Assembly: GCF_002090155.1 (NCBI RefSeq)
Contig: NZ_BBRM01000002.1
Coordinates: 1 to 64,000, forward strand
Source of the DNA: Demequina sp. NBRC 110056
Lineage (GTDB): Bacteria > Actinomycetota > Actinomycetes > Actinomycetales > Demequinaceae
Length of the DNA: 64,000 bases
Direction of reading: 5' to 3'
The notes under the pieces were generated by a model. That model searched no databases, was not told where the DNA came from, and saw only the letters and a program-made list of their open reading frames with translations. Made by a program: the position numbers and the translations under genes. Shown here in pieces: positions 35,906 through 45,048 of the stretch. Numbering within the stretch: position 1 is the stretch's first letter; the number at the start of each line of letters is the position of its first letter.

Positions 35906-37139
35906 AGGCGGGCGCTGGCGCGGGCTGGAGCCGCTTGGGCTCCATCACCCCCGCGAGCAGGACGACGAGCAGGCCCATGAGCGGCATGATCGCGAGGCCC
36001 ACGCGCAGGGACGTCGCGTCCGCGATCGCTCCGACGATGGGCGGCGACAGCAGGAACGCGAGCCGCAGCATCCATCCCACGATGGTGAGGCCGCTGCCGG
36101 ACTTGAGCCCGGGCAGCTCGTCGGCAGCGTGGAAGGCTCCTGGGATGAGGGTCGCGATGCCGAGGCCCGCGGCGGCGAAGCCGAGGATCGTGCCCCACAC
36201 GCTCGGGAACGCCAGCGCGAGACCCATCCCGAGGAACATGAGCGCGCCGCCGGCGCGCGCCACGGCGCGCTGGCCGAAGCGATCGATCATCCGGTCGCCC
36301 GTGAGGCGGCCGATGAACTGGAAGCCCTGCAAGGAGATGAAGCCGAAGGCGGCGATCGCCGCGGGCGCGGCGAGCTCGTCGCGCAGGTAGCTCGCCGCCC
36401 ACGTGGAGGCGGCGTCCTCGGCCCACGCGCCCGCGATCGCGATGAGCGACAGCGCGCCCAGCAGCAGCCACATCCGGGCCGAGCCGGCGCGGCCCGGGGC
36501 CTCGTGGGGCATGGCGGCCTCGTCCGCGCCGTCGTCGGCCGTGGACTGCGGCTCGGGGCCCTTGAGCAGCATCGGGTAGCTCACGACGTTCAGCACGATC
36601 ACGAGCGCGACCATGCCGGCGAACTGCCACCGCACGGCGATGTCGAGGCCGGCAGCGGCCGCGCCGATGAGCCCGCCCGTGACGGCGCCGATCGACCACA
36701 TCGCGTGGAAGCCGTTGTTGATCGAACGCTTGTACAGCCGCTGCACGCGGAGGCCGTGCGAGTTCTGCGCGACGTCGACCCACGCGTCCGTCGCGCCGAC
36801 GACGAACAGCGCCGCCGCGAAGGCGTACACGTTCGTCGCGAGGCCCGCGCCCATGAGCGCGAGGGCGCACAGCACCATGCCGGCGATCGCGACGCGCGAG
36901 GAGCGGAAGCGACGGATCAGCACGCCCGACACGAGGCCGAGCAGCAGGGCTCCCACGGGCCACATAGCCATCGCGACGCCCAGTTGGCCGTACGAGAGGT
37001 CGAGGCCCACGCGGAGCTCGGGAAGGCGCGGCGCGAGGCTGCCGAGCAGCACGCCGTTGGTCGCGAAGATCAGCGACACACCGAGCCTGGCCCGGCGCAG
37101 CTCCGGGGCGACGCTCGCGGCGGGGACGGAGGTGGTCAC
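35889..37139 (-). CDS. MFS transporter, YbjJ-like
   Basis: A 416-residue transporter with twelve predicted helices. The first helix region is FATNGVLLGSLAPRLPELRVGLDLSYGQLG, typical of YbjJ/fucose-permease-like MFS proteins; SINNGFHAMWSIGAVTGGLIG is another family block. It starts 3 bases after the GH3 gene on the same strand, so the two form an operon in which it may import the sugar handled by the glucosidase. Its C-terminal codons lie in the 62-bp repeat and may have been altered by it. Confidence 0.88.
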   Translation of the reverse strand: MTTSVPAASVAPELRRARLGVSLIFATNGVLLGSLAPRLPELRVGLDLSYGQLGVAMAMWPVGALLLGLVSGVLIRRFRSSRVAIAGMVLCALALMGAGLATNVYAFAAALFVVGATDAWVDVAQNSHGLRVQRLYKRSINNGFHAMWSIGAVTGGLIGAAAAGLDIAVRWQFAGMVALVIVLNVVSYPMLLKGPEPQSTADDGADEAAMPHEAPGRAGSARMWLLLGALSLIAIAGAWAEDAASTWAASYLRDELAAPAAIAAFGFISLQGFQFIGRLTGDRMIDRFGQRAVARAGGALMFLGMGLALAFPSVWGTILGFAAAGLGIATLIPGAFHAADELPGLKSGSGLTIVGWMLRLAFLLSPPIVGAIADATSLRVGLAIMPLMGLLVVLLAGVMEPKRLQPAPAPASPSTL

Positions 37140-37142
37140 GGA

Positions 37143-39380
37143 CTACCCGATCCGGAACCGGACCGAGAGCAGGTCGTCGAGGCGGGACGACGGGCCCACG
37201 AGCAAGGTGAACGCCCCCGGCTCGACCTCACGCTCGCCGCGCGCGTTGACGATCGAGCACGCCTCGACCGGCAGCTCGAGCTCGACCGCGACGGACTCGC
37301 CGGGTTCGACGGAGACCTGGCGGTGGGCCTTGAGCTCGCGGTCGGCCCAGGTCGCCGACGTCACCTCGTCGCGCAGGTAGACCTGCACGGTCTCGAGCGC
37401 GGGCCGTGAGCCGGTGTTGGACAGCGTCACCTCGGCGCGGATCACGTCCTCCTCGGTGGGCGGCAGCAGGCGCAGCCCGCTGTACTCGATCGAGGTGTAG
37501 CTGAGGCCCTGGCCGAACACCCACTGAGGCTCCTGCGAGAGGTCCGCATAGCGGTGGCCGTGCTGGGCGTCGATCTGGTTGTAGTAGGTGGGCTGCTGGC
37601 CCACGTGGCGCGGCCACGAGATCGGCAGCCGGCCGCTCGGCTCGATCGCGCCGAGGATCAGCTCGGCGATCGCCTGGCCGCCGTGCATGCCGGGGTTGGC
37701 GGCCCAGATGACGGCCGATGCGCGCTCGGCGGCGGGAGGCAGGACGTGCGGCTTGGAGGCGAGCACGACCAGGATCACGGGAGTGCCGGTCTCGACGAGG
37801 GCGTCGAGCAGCGCGATCTGGCCGCCCAGCAGCTCAAGGGTCGCCGTCGAGCGACCCTCGCCGATGACCTCGATGCGGTCGCCGAGCACGGCGACGACGA
37901 CGTCGGCGGCCCGGGCCGCCTCGACCGCCGTGGCGATCTCGTCTGCGTCGGGCGCTGCCGGGTGGACCACGTGCGGACGGGGCTGACCGTCGGGGAACAG
38001 CTCGCCCTCGGGGTCGGGGCCGGTGGTGAGGATGTCGGCGCCGCGGGTGTAGGTGACCTCCCAGCCGTCGGGCACCTGCTCGCGCAGGCCGTCGACGGTG
38101 GTGAGGATCATGTCCCGTGGCTGGCCCGCAGGGAGCCAGTCCGCCTGGCCGGAGCTGCCGGCCCAGTCGCCCAGCTGGGTCTGCGCGTCGTGGGCGTTCG
38201 GGCCGACGACGGCGATGCGCCTCGCGGTGCCGCTCGCGTCGAGGGGCAGCAGCCCGTCGTTCTCGAGCAGCACGAGGCAGCGGCGCGAGGTCTCGAGTCC
38301 GAGCTCGCGGTGCGCCGGCTGGCCGATGACCTCCCGCTGACGATCGGGGTCGGGCAGGCGCGGGTCCTCGAAGAGACCCAGGTCGAACTTGAGCGTCAGG
38401 ATGCGGGAGACGGCCTCGTCGATGCGCGCCTCGTCGAGCAGTCCGAGCGAGACGGCCTCCTGCGCGCCCTCGAAGAAGGCGGGAGTCGTCATGATCATGT
38501 CGTTGCCAGCGTTGACGGCCGCGGCCGCCGCCGTCGCGTAGTCCGGGTACATGCGCTGCTCGCGCACGAGGTTGCCGACGTTGTCCCAGTCGGTGATGAG
38601 GGTGCCGGTGTAGCCCCACTCGCCCCGCAGGACGTCGCCAAGGAGCCAGTCGTTGACCGTGATGGGCGTGCCGTCGATGGCCTGGTACCCGAGCATGAAC
38701 GTGCGGCAGCCCTCGCGGGCGACGCGCTCGAACGGCGGCAGGAACCACGAGCGGAGCTTGCGTCGCGACAGGTCGGCCTCGGACGCGTCACGCCCGCCCT
38801 GGGTCTCGGAGTAGCCGGCGAAGTGCTTCGCGGTGGCGAGGATCGCCGTCGCGTCGCCGAGGCCGTCGCCCTGGTACCCCGCGACCATCGCGGAGGCCAG
38901 CTCGCCGATGAGGTACGGGTCCTCGCCGAACGTCTCGGACACGCGGCCCCAGCGCAGGTCGCGCGTGATGCACAGGACGGGGGAGAAGGTCCAGTGGATG
39001 CCGGTCGCGGACACCTCGACGGCGGTGGCGCGCGCCACGCGCTGGACGAGGTCGCGATCCCAGGTCGCGGCGAGGCCGAGCTGGGTCGGGTAGATCTCCG
39101 CGCCCTCGAAGAAGGAGTGGCCGTGGATGCAGTCCTCGCCCACGAGCAGCGGGATGCGCAGGCGCGAGCCGCGCACCGCGGTGTCGGCCTCGAGCATGGC
39201 CTCGGGGGAGGTGTGCAGGATCGAGCCCACGTGGAAGTCCTCGATGAGGCTCGTCACGCGCTCCTTCGCGTTGAGCTGCATCATCTGCCCGACCTTCTCC
39301 GGCAGGGTCATCCGCGACACGAGGTCGGCGACCCGCTCGGAGGTGGTGAGCGACGAGTCGAGGTAGGCGGGAGCGTCCAC
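37143..39380 (-). CDS. GH3 beta-glucosidase
   Basis: A 745-residue glycoside hydrolase family 3 enzyme without a signal peptide. The N-terminal barrel has LVGEDCIHGHSFFEGAEIYP, ATAKHFAGYSETQGGRDAS and the nucleophile Asp in TLITDWDNVGNL. The alpha/beta sandwich domain has VVGPNAHDAQTQLGDWAG and VIGEGRSTATLE (acid/base region), and a Fn3-like C-terminal domain ends the protein. GTG at 39380 is chosen because AAAGGA lies 6 bases before it. It is the first gene of an operon with the MFS transporter, divergent from a TetR regulator. Beta-glucosidase or beta-xylosidase specificity is not settled. Confidence 0.92.
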   Translation of the reverse strand: MDAPAYLDSSLTTSERVADLVSRMTLPEKVGQMMQLNAKERVTSLIEDFHVGSILHTSPEAMLEADTAVRGSRLRIPLLVGEDCIHGHSFFEGAEIYPTQLGLAATWDRDLVQRVARATAVEVSATGIHWTFSPVLCITRDLRWGRVSETFGEDPYLIGELASAMVAGYQGDGLGDATAILATAKHFAGYSETQGGRDASEADLSRRKLRSWFLPPFERVAREGCRTFMLGYQAIDGTPITVNDWLLGDVLRGEWGYTGTLITDWDNVGNLVREQRMYPDYATAAAAAVNAGNDMIMTTPAFFEGAQEAVSLGLLDEARIDEAVSRILTLKFDLGLFEDPRLPDPDRQREVIGQPAHRELGLETSRRCLVLLENDGLLPLDASGTARRIAVVGPNAHDAQTQLGDWAGSSGQADWLPAGQPRDMILTTVDGLREQVPDGWEVTYTRGADILTTGPDPEGELFPDGQPRPHVVHPAAPDADEIATAVEAARAADVVVAVLGDRIEVIGEGRSTATLELLGGQIALLDALVETGTPVILVVLASKPHVLPPAAERASAVIWAANPGMHGGQAIAELILGAIEPSGRLPISWPRHVGQQPTYYNQIDAQHGHRYADLSQEPQWVFGQGLSYTSIEYSGLRLLPPTEEDVIRAEVTLSNTGSRPALETVQVYLRDEVTSATWADRELKAHRQVSVEPGESVAVELELPVEACSIVNARGEREVEPGAFTLLVGPSSRLDDLLSVRFRIG

Positions 39381-39439
39381 GGGTGTCCTTTCGCGGTGAG
39401 GCGATCTGCGGTGAGGCCGGATCGATGCTACCAAGTTTC

Positions 39440-39455
39440 CTTACCGCATGGTAAG
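39440..39455. promoter_or_regulatory. TetR operator between GH3 and TetR genes
   Basis: CTTACC-GCAT-GGTAAG is a perfect 6-bp inverted repeat. It lies 9-24 bases before the TetR start and about 60 bases before the GH3 start. TAAGTT at 39452-39457 is the probable -10 box of the regulator, and the palindrome overlaps it. Confidence 0.75.
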
Positions 39456-39464
39456 TTTCGGCGC

Positions 39465-40073
39465 ATGTCCGAACCGGAGGTCCTCGACGGGCGCCAGCAG
39501 CGCGGGCGCGACACCCGCGCGCACATCATCGCCGCTGCGACGGAGCAGTTCTGCGAGTCAGGCTACCGGGCCGGATCGCTTCGCGACATCGCGGCCAGAG
39601 CAGGGATGACGCACCCCGGCGTGCTCTACCACTTCCCGACCAAGGAGGCGCTGCTCATGGCGGTGCTCGAGCGCCGCGACCAGATGGGCGCCCTCGACAA
39701 CCCGGTGCGCAGCGAGCTGGGTCGCGAGGCGCTGCGGTCCATGGTCGGGGCGGCGGAGAAGAACGAGACCCAGCGCGCGCTCGTCGAGCTGTTCGCGACG
39801 CTCTCAGCCGAGGCGACGAACGCCGACCACCCGGCGCACGACTACTTCGTCGGCCGGTACGAGCGCTTGCTCGCCAGCCTCATCGGCGCCTATGAGGTGG
39901 CTCGCGATGCCGGGGACCTCGTGGAGGGCGTCGACCCGGAGGTGGCGGCGGCGCAGCTGATCGCGCTGCTCGACGGTCTCCAGGTGCAGTGGCTGCTGGG
40001 CACGCTGCCCGCGCCCATGGGGCGGATCGTCACCGCCCACCTCGACGCGCAGCTGCGCGAACCGCTGCACTGA
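39465..40073 (+). CDS. TetR-family transcriptional regulator
   Basis: A 202-residue regulator with the TetR_N HTH (SLRDIAARAGMTHPGVLYHFPTKEALLMAVLERRD, residues about 38-72). The ligand-binding part ends with LDGLQVQWLLGTLPAPMG, like repressors of glycosidase genes in this order. TAAGTT ends 7 bases before the ATG and there is no ribosome site, so it is leaderless. A very long in-frame upstream stretch is the antisense of the GH3 gene and is not coding. Confidence 0.92.
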   Translation: MSEPEVLDGRQQRGRDTRAHIIAAATEQFCESGYRAGSLRDIAARAGMTHPGVLYHFPTKEALLMAVLERRDQMGALDNPVRSELGREALRSMVGAAEKNETQRALVELFATLSAEATNADHPAHDYFVGRYERLLASLIGAYEVARDAGDLVEGVDPEVAAAQLIALLDGLQVQWLLGTLPAPMGRIVTAHLDAQLREPLH

Positions 40074-40187
40074 GCCGCGCGGCAGCTGACGAAAGGAGAT
40101 CCCTCCCTCCCCTTGCGTCGCGTTTCCGCATCGTTCGCGCAAGTAGAGCAAAGAAATGACAGAAGTGCGCAAGAAGAGTCTAAAGGC

Positions 40188-40216
40188 TTGGCAATCTTCG
40201 ACGCGCGCGCTACGGT
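40188..40216 (+). promoter_or_regulatory. Promoter of the GH87-type gene
   Basis: TTGGCA (40188-40193) and TACGGT (40211-40216) are separated by 17 bases, a good sigma-70-type promoter. CTGTCGC-N6-GCGACAG at 40222-40241 follows at the start of the transcript and could be an operator or a leader hairpin. GAGAGG precedes the ATG. The stretch 40110-40190 is more AT-rich than its surroundings. Confidence 0.65.
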
Positions 40217-40281
40217 GACGCCTGTCGCAATGAGGCGACAGCCGGTGCGAAGGCGCGCCGGGGCGACGAGAGGTCGATGCG

Positions 40282-42345
40282 ATGAACCCACTCACTCACC
40301 ACCACCGTCGAGAGCGCGCTCGTGCTGTCGTAGGCCTCGTCGCGTCATTCGCGATCGTGGTGACAAGCTCCCTCGCTGCGGCCGCGGCACCGCCGTCACG
40401 TGTGTCTGCAGAGCCTGTGGTCACCCGCGCCGCGCTCGATCCGAAACTCGTGGAGGGTCGTGGCGCCGACGTGGCGTTCTTCGAGCAAGAGGCCGAGAAC
40501 GGCGTCACCACGGGGGAGGTGATCGCAGGGCGCGATGCCTACACGCTGCCCTCCGAGGCGAGCGGCCGGGCCGCAGTGATGCTCGACCCTGGCGAGCACG
40601 TCGAGTTCGTTCTGCCCGAGGCGGCGAACGCGGTCACCATTCGGTACGCGATCCCGGACGCTCCCGGCGGAGGCGGCATCACGGCGCCGCTCGACCTGTG
40701 GGTCGATGGTGGGCACCGACACAAGGTGACTCTCACCTCCGAATACTCGTGGCTCTACAACACCTACCCCTTCACCAACGACCCGGATGCGAGTGTCCTG
40801 CAGCCTGACTGGTGGATCGCCGAATGCGCGTGCGTGCCGTCTCAGACCGACCCCACGCCGGCGTTCGATACGCCCTTCCGCCCGCACCACTTCTATGACG
40901 AGCAGCGCGTTCAGTTGAAGAAGACCTTCGCTGCGGGGTCCGTCCTCCGGCTCGAGGTGCCGCGCAAGTCCAACGCGGAGTGGACCGTGATCGACCTGGT
41001 GGACACCGAGCTGGTCGCCCCACCCGTCGTCGTCGACGGTGCGGTGAGCGTGACCGACCACGGTGCCGACCGCACGGGACGGCGCGATTCCGCTGGCGCG
41101 TTCGATGCCGCGATCGTCGCGGCGCGTGATCGCGGCGTGCCCGTCTACGTCCCCGCCGGCACGTTCCGAGTGGACCGCCACATCATCGTCGATGACGTGA
41201 CCATCATCGGCGCCGGCAGTTGGCACTCGATCATCCGTGGCAGCGAGGTGGAGCTGGCGGAGCCGGCGTCCGACGGCTCGACGCACACCGGGGTTGGCTT
41301 CTACGGCAAGCCGGCGAACGAGGGCGGCAGCTCCAACGTGCATCTTGAGGGATTCGCCATCGAGGGCGATGTCCGCGAGCGCATCGACGACGATCAGGTC
41401 AACGGGATCGGCGGAGCGATGAGCGACTCGACGATCACGGGGCTCTACATCCACCACACGAAGGTCGGAATCTGGTTCGACGGTCCGATTGCGAACACCC
41501 ATGTGACCGACACGGTCATCGCTGATCAGATCGCCGACGCCGTCAACTTCCACCGGGGCGTCACGGACTCGTCCGTCTCGAACACGTTCGTGAGGAACAC
41601 CGGCGACGATGGTCTCGCGATGTGGTCTCTAGCGGAGGCCGATGCGCGCAACACCTTTGCGTTCAACACCGTTCAGTCACCGGTGCTCGCCAATGGCATC
41701 GCGTTGTACGGCGGTAGCGACCTCACCGTAGAGGGCAACCTGGTGGCGGATCCGGTGCGCGAGGGCAGCGGCCTCCACCTGGGCGCGCGCTTCGGCGCCG
41801 AACCCTTCGCGGGCGCCATCACGTTCCGCGACAACACCGTCGTCCGTGCCGCCCCGCTGGATCTCAACTGGGACATCGGGCTCGGTGCCATCTGGCTCTA
41901 CGCGCTTGACCGCAGCATCGACGCCGACGTCCTCATTGAGGGCGATCACTACCTCGACTCGACCTACAACGCGTTGATGCTGGTGACCGAGTGGGGCGTG
42001 AAGGACCTGTACGCGATCGAGAACGTCACCGTCCGAGATGTCCGCGTCGACGGCACCGGCACGTCGGTGGTGAGCGCACGCTCGATGGGCTCAGCGGCGT
42101 TCGAGAACGTCGACGCCAGGAACGTCGGCGCACGTGGCGTCAACAACTGCGGTGCGTTCGGATGGGACTGGGTCAACGGCTCGGAGTTCTCGCTGGTCGA
42201 CCTCGGCGGCAACGACGGGCTCGCGCCGACCCCGTGGGAGCCGGATCTGCACCCGTGGCTCGGGCGGTACGTGCCGAACATCATCTCGTGTGAGGACCGA
42301 CCGGCGGTGGTCGCGCCGCCTGCGCCTTCACCGTGGGGTCCGTAG
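40282..42345 (+). CDS. Secreted GH87-type alpha-1,3-glucanase / mycodextranase
   Basis: A 687-residue secreted protein. Residues 1-37 are a signal peptide ending in an Ala-rich stretch. Residues about 60-230 form a CBM35-like carbohydrate-binding domain (FFEQEAENGVTTGE, then AVTIRYAIPDAPGGGG). Residues about 235-640 are a right-handed beta-helix. D419 in DAVNFHRG and D442-D443 in NTGDDGLAMWS have the same spacing (23 and 1) as the three catalytic aspartates of GH87 alpha-1,3-glucanases. Such enzymes attack fungal cell-wall alpha-1,3-glucan or nigeran. It is shorter than many relatives, with no extra C-terminal module. GC content is somewhat lower than in its neighbours. Confidence 0.8.
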   Translation: MNPLTHHHRRERARAVVGLVASFAIVVTSSLAAAAAPPSRVSAEPVVTRAALDPKLVEGRGADVAFFEQEAENGVTTGEVIAGRDAYTLPSEASGRAAVMLDPGEHVEFVLPEAANAVTIRYAIPDAPGGGGITAPLDLWVDGGHRHKVTLTSEYSWLYNTYPFTNDPDASVLQPDWWIAECACVPSQTDPTPAFDTPFRPHHFYDEQRVQLKKTFAAGSVLRLEVPRKSNAEWTVIDLVDTELVAPPVVVDGAVSVTDHGADRTGRRDSAGAFDAAIVAARDRGVPVYVPAGTFRVDRHIIVDDVTIIGAGSWHSIIRGSEVELAEPASDGSTHTGVGFYGKPANEGGSSNVHLEGFAIEGDVRERIDDDQVNGIGGAMSDSTITGLYIHHTKVGIWFDGPIANTHVTDTVIADQIADAVNFHRGVTDSSVSNTFVRNTGDDGLAMWSLAEADARNTFAFNTVQSPVLANGIALYGGSDLTVEGNLVADPVREGSGLHLGARFGAEPFAGAITFRDNTVVRAAPLDLNWDIGLGAIWLYALDRSIDADVLIEGDHYLDSTYNALMLVTEWGVKDLYAIENVTVRDVRVDGTGTSVVSARSMGSAAFENVDARNVGARGVNNCGAFGWDWVNGSEFSLVDLGGNDGLAPTPWEPDLHPWLGRYVPNIISCEDRPAVVAPPAPSPWGP

Positions 42346-42468
42346 TGTCCGTCAACATGCCAGACACCAGCGATTTCACCGTGCGCAGCACCCGCGACAG
42401 GAGTACGGTCGAGAGCGGGTCGTGGGTGACCCTCCCCCCGGCAGGGGGCGTCGATCAAGGAGCGAACC

Positions 42469-43050
42469 ATGGCAGCCACTGACCAGACGGTGACAACGAC
42501 GACAGAGGGGCCCGTCGGGTCCCGCGCGGGCTGGGTGATGCTCTCCATCACCCGCATCGTGATCGGCTTCTACTTCTTCTGGGCCTTCATCGACAAGCTG
42601 TTCGGCCTGGGGTTCTCGACCTGCCGCCAGGACGACGGCTCGATCGAGGTCATGTGCGACCGTGCCTGGCTCAGCGGCGCACGCATCACCGAGGGCTACC
42701 TCGGATCGTCCAGCGGCCCCATGGCCGACTTCTACGCCAACCTCGGCACCCAAGCCTGGACCGACTGGCCCTTCATGATCGGACTGTGCGGCATCGGCCT
42801 CGCGCTCATGCTCGGCATCGGCACACGCGTGGGCATGTGGTCCGCGATCCTCATGCTCGCCATGATGTGGACCTCGCACTCGTGGCCCAACCAGGGTGGC
42901 AACACCACCAACCCCTTCGTGGACGACCACATCATCATGATCGTCGCCATCGCCGCGGCGGTCCTGCTCGAGGTCCGCTACCAGGCCGTCGGCTTCGGGG
43001 AGCCCTGGAAGCGGCTCAGCGTCGTCGAGAAGAACCGCTGGCTCATCTAG
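42469..43050 (+). CDS. DoxX-like integral membrane protein
   Basis: A 193-residue membrane protein with four predicted helices. The order is a short N-tail, ITRIVIGFYFFWAFIDKLFGL, a loop with two cysteines (STCRQDDGSIEVMCDR), FMIGLCGIGLALMLGIGTRV, a helix ending HSWPNQGG, and VDDHIIMIVAIAAAVLLE. The WAFIDKLFGLGF block and the closing helices are seen in the DoxX/TQO small-subunit-like family. The function is uncertain: relatives take part in quinone-linked oxidations or in mycothiol-linked redox complexes. CAAGGAGC precedes the ATG. A terminator follows. Confidence 0.75.
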   Translation: MAATDQTVTTTTEGPVGSRAGWVMLSITRIVIGFYFFWAFIDKLFGLGFSTCRQDDGSIEVMCDRAWLSGARITEGYLGSSSGPMADFYANLGTQAWTDWPFMIGLCGIGLALMLGIGTRVGMWSAILMLAMMWTSHSWPNQGGNTTNPFVDDHIIMIVAIAAAVLLEVRYQAVGFGEPWKRLSVVEKNRWLI

Positions 43051-43062
43051 CCGCGTTCTTCG

Positions 43063-43093
43063 GGCGGGGCTGCGCACTCGGCGCGGCCCCGCC
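43063..43093 (+). terminator. Intrinsic terminator after DoxX-like gene
   Basis: GGCGGGGC (43063-43070) pairs with GCCCCGCC (43086-43093), followed by TTT. It lies between convergent genes. Confidence 0.75.
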
Positions 43094-43101
43094 TTTCCGC
43101 G

Positions 43102-43881
43102 TCAGGCGCGTGCCGCCCCTGACATGCGCGCCCGGCGGTCCTCGAGGAGCTCGTGGGTGACCACCTGAGCCACCTGCGGGATCAGATCGCGGCTACGTCG
43201 CACCGCCCAGGGCGCGCCGTTGCGCATCAGCCACCAGGCGCGCGCGTGCAGCCGCGGGGGAGCGGGAGCGGCGGCGATCGGCGTCACCTGCGGCCACTCG
43301 GGCGCGAGGCTCGCCACCGCGGCCTCGGCCAGGCGGCGGTGGCCGAGCGGGGACGGGTGGATCCGGTCGATGTGCCACGCGCGAGCGCCGGCGGCCCGGA
43401 ACACGGCTCCGCCGTCGACGAGCGTCGCGCCCGCGGCCGCGGCCGACGTCACGATCGCGGCATTCGCGGCGCTGACGCGCCGCGCCATGACGGCGGTGAC
43501 CGCTCGGGGAAGGGCGTCGAACAGGCCGATGCGGTCGATGCCGAGCACGACCACTCGCCGGTCCGCTCGGCTCACGGCGCGCAGCACGGCGGTCAGCTCG
43601 CGTTCGACCTCGTCTGGGTCGAAGTCCCCGCGCAGCACGTCGTTGCCGCCCGCGCTCGCGAGGATGATGCCAGGGTCCGCGGCGTTCGCACGCTCGACCT
43701 GCGTCGCTGCGAGGTCGCGGGCTCGCGTCCCGTTCGCGGCCAGGTTGACGAAGGCCGAGGCGCCGAGTGCGTGAGCGGTGTGCGCCGCCCACCCCACGTC
43801 GCCGCGCGGATGCTGCGTGCCATCCCCGACGCCGAGCGTGAGCGAGTCGCCGATCGCCACCACGGAGGGACCCCGGTGCAT
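43102..43881 (-). CDS. SGNH/GDSL-family hydrolase
   Basis: A 259-residue serine hydrolase. Block I is AIGDSLTLGVGDGTQHPRGDVGW, block II NLAANGTRARDL, block III SAGGNDVLRG, and the Asp/His pair is in DRIHPSPLGHRRLAE. It shares the GVGDxxxxxRGxxGWAxxxA pattern with the hydrolase at 20327-21112, so the two are distant paralogues. No signal peptide is present. It follows the two glycosyltransferase genes on the same strand by 9 bases and may remove acyl groups from a glycolipid that they make; that is inference. Confidence 0.88.
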   Translation of the reverse strand: MHRGPSVVAIGDSLTLGVGDGTQHPRGDVGWAAHTAHALGASAFVNLAANGTRARDLAATQVERANAADPGIILASAGGNDVLRGDFDPDEVERELTAVLRAVSRADRRVVVLGIDRIGLFDALPRAVTAVMARRVSAANAAIVTSAAAAGATLVDGGAVFRAAGARAWHIDRIHPSPLGHRRLAEAAVASLAPEWPQVTPIAAAPAPPRLHARAWWLMRNGAPWAVRRSRDLIPQVAQVVTHELLEDRRARMSGAARA

Positions 43882-43890
43882 CGGCCGACC

Positions 43891-45048
43891 TCAGCTCGCC
43901 GAGGTCGCCTGGCTCGGACTCGACGCGCCGGCGAGGGCGCTCGCGTGGACCTGAAGCATCGCGTCGACGGTCGCGGACCACGGCATCGTCTCCGCACGGC
44001 GCCGTGCCCGCGCCCGGGAGGTGGACGGATCGTCGTCGAGCACCGCCTCCAGAGCGTCGGCGAAGTCCGTCGCCGACCCGGCCGCGGCGACCCCAGCTTC
44101 GCCGACCACGCTCGGAAGCGCCGACGCGGCGTTGACGACCACCGGCGTGCCCGAGGCGAGCGCCTCGAGCGCGGCGAGGCCGAAGGTCTCGATCGGTCCC
44201 GGCGCGACCACCGCATCGGCGCTCGCGAGGAGGCGTGCGAACGCCTCGCGGCCATCGACGAACCCGAGGAACGACACGGGAAGGTCGGCTGCGCGCTCGC
44301 GCATGCGTGCCTCGAGCGAACCCGTGCCAGCGCTCACGAGCCGCACGCGGCGTCCCCGGGCGAGGAGCGCTCTGACCGCGTCGATCGCCAGGTCCGGTCG
44401 CTTCTCGGGTGACAGCCGGGACGCCATCACCAGCAGCGCCTCGTCGTCGGCGGCGTGCGCGCGGCGTGTCGGAGCGTCGCGCCGGCCGGGCCGAAAGGTG
44501 TCGAGGTCGACCCCGAGCGGCACCGTGACGCTCGGGGCGCCGATGCGCTCGAACTCGTGCGCCGCATAGGGCGTGGTGGCGACGAGGGTGGTGAAGCGGC
44601 GGCGGGTGCCGCGGTTGTGGGCGTCCGCCAGGGCCTCGACCGGCAACACGCGAGCGGCCCACGACGGCACGTTGGCGGCGATCACGCCGTCGGCGCGCTC
44701 GTGGGCGAAGAAGGCGCTCGGCACGCCGCGCTCGCGTGCCCATGCCCCGAGGCCGCGCAGCGTGGTCCGGTCGGAGACCTCGAGCACGTCGGGGTCGAAG
44801 CCGGCGAGGACCTCGCGCACCTCGGCGACGCGGGAGATCACGCGGTACCCGCCCGACAGCGGCAGCACGGGGCTCGCGATCTGCACACGCCGGCCGTGCG
44901 GCGTCTGCTCGTCGGCGTCATGGGCTCCGGGCACGACCATGAGGAACTCGTGGCCCCTCGCCTCGTACCCTCGGCCGAGCTCGTGCATCGCGGTGCGCAG
45001 CCCTCCAGAGGTGGGGCCGTAGAAGTTGGCGACGTGCGCGATCCTCAT
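43891..45048 (-). CDS. GT4-family glycosyltransferase, second of a pair
   Basis: A 385-residue GT-B glycosyltransferase. The N-terminal acceptor domain begins MRIAHVANFYGPTSGGLRTAM; the donor domain has VTVPLGVDLDTFRP, ASRLSPEKRPDLAIDAV and the EX7E motif in GPIETFGLAALEALASG. These are typical of mannosyltransferases on phosphatidylinositol or diacylglycerol in actinobacteria, but the acceptor cannot be fixed. The ATG at 45048 overlaps the stop of the first glycosyltransferase (ATGA). Confidence 0.9.
   Translation of the reverse strand: MRIAHVANFYGPTSGGLRTAMHELGRGYEARGHEFLMVVPGAHDADEQTPHGRRVQIASPVLPLSGGYRVISRVAEVREVLAGFDPDVLEVSDRTTLRGLGAWARERGVPSAFFAHERADGVIAANVPSWAARVLPVEALADAHNRGTRRRFTTLVATTPYAAHEFERIGAPSVTVPLGVDLDTFRPGRRDAPTRRAHAADDEALLVMASRLSPEKRPDLAIDAVRALLARGRRVRLVSAGTGSLEARMRERAADLPVSFLGFVDGREAFARLLASADAVVAPGPIETFGLAALEALASGTPVVVNAASALPSVVGEAGVAAAGSATDFADALEAVLDDDPSTSRARARRRAETMPWSATVDAMLQVHASALAGASSPSQATSAS

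Noticed and set aside
35833..36963. The fructosamine kinase frame stays open for about 380 further codons upstream.
   Set aside because: The upstream part is the shifted frame of the MFS gene and the 62-bp repeat. The kinase family start fits the ATG at 35832.
37554..39464. A long plus-strand frame continuous with the TetR gene, suggesting an 839-residue fusion protein.
   Set aside because: The upstream part is the antisense of the GH3 gene. A leaderless -10 box and the TetR N-terminal motif fix the start at 39465.
41986..42293. Overlapping frames inside the GH87-type gene that might indicate a frameshift.
   Set aside because: The main frame is continuous from signal peptide to stop, with all motifs in order.
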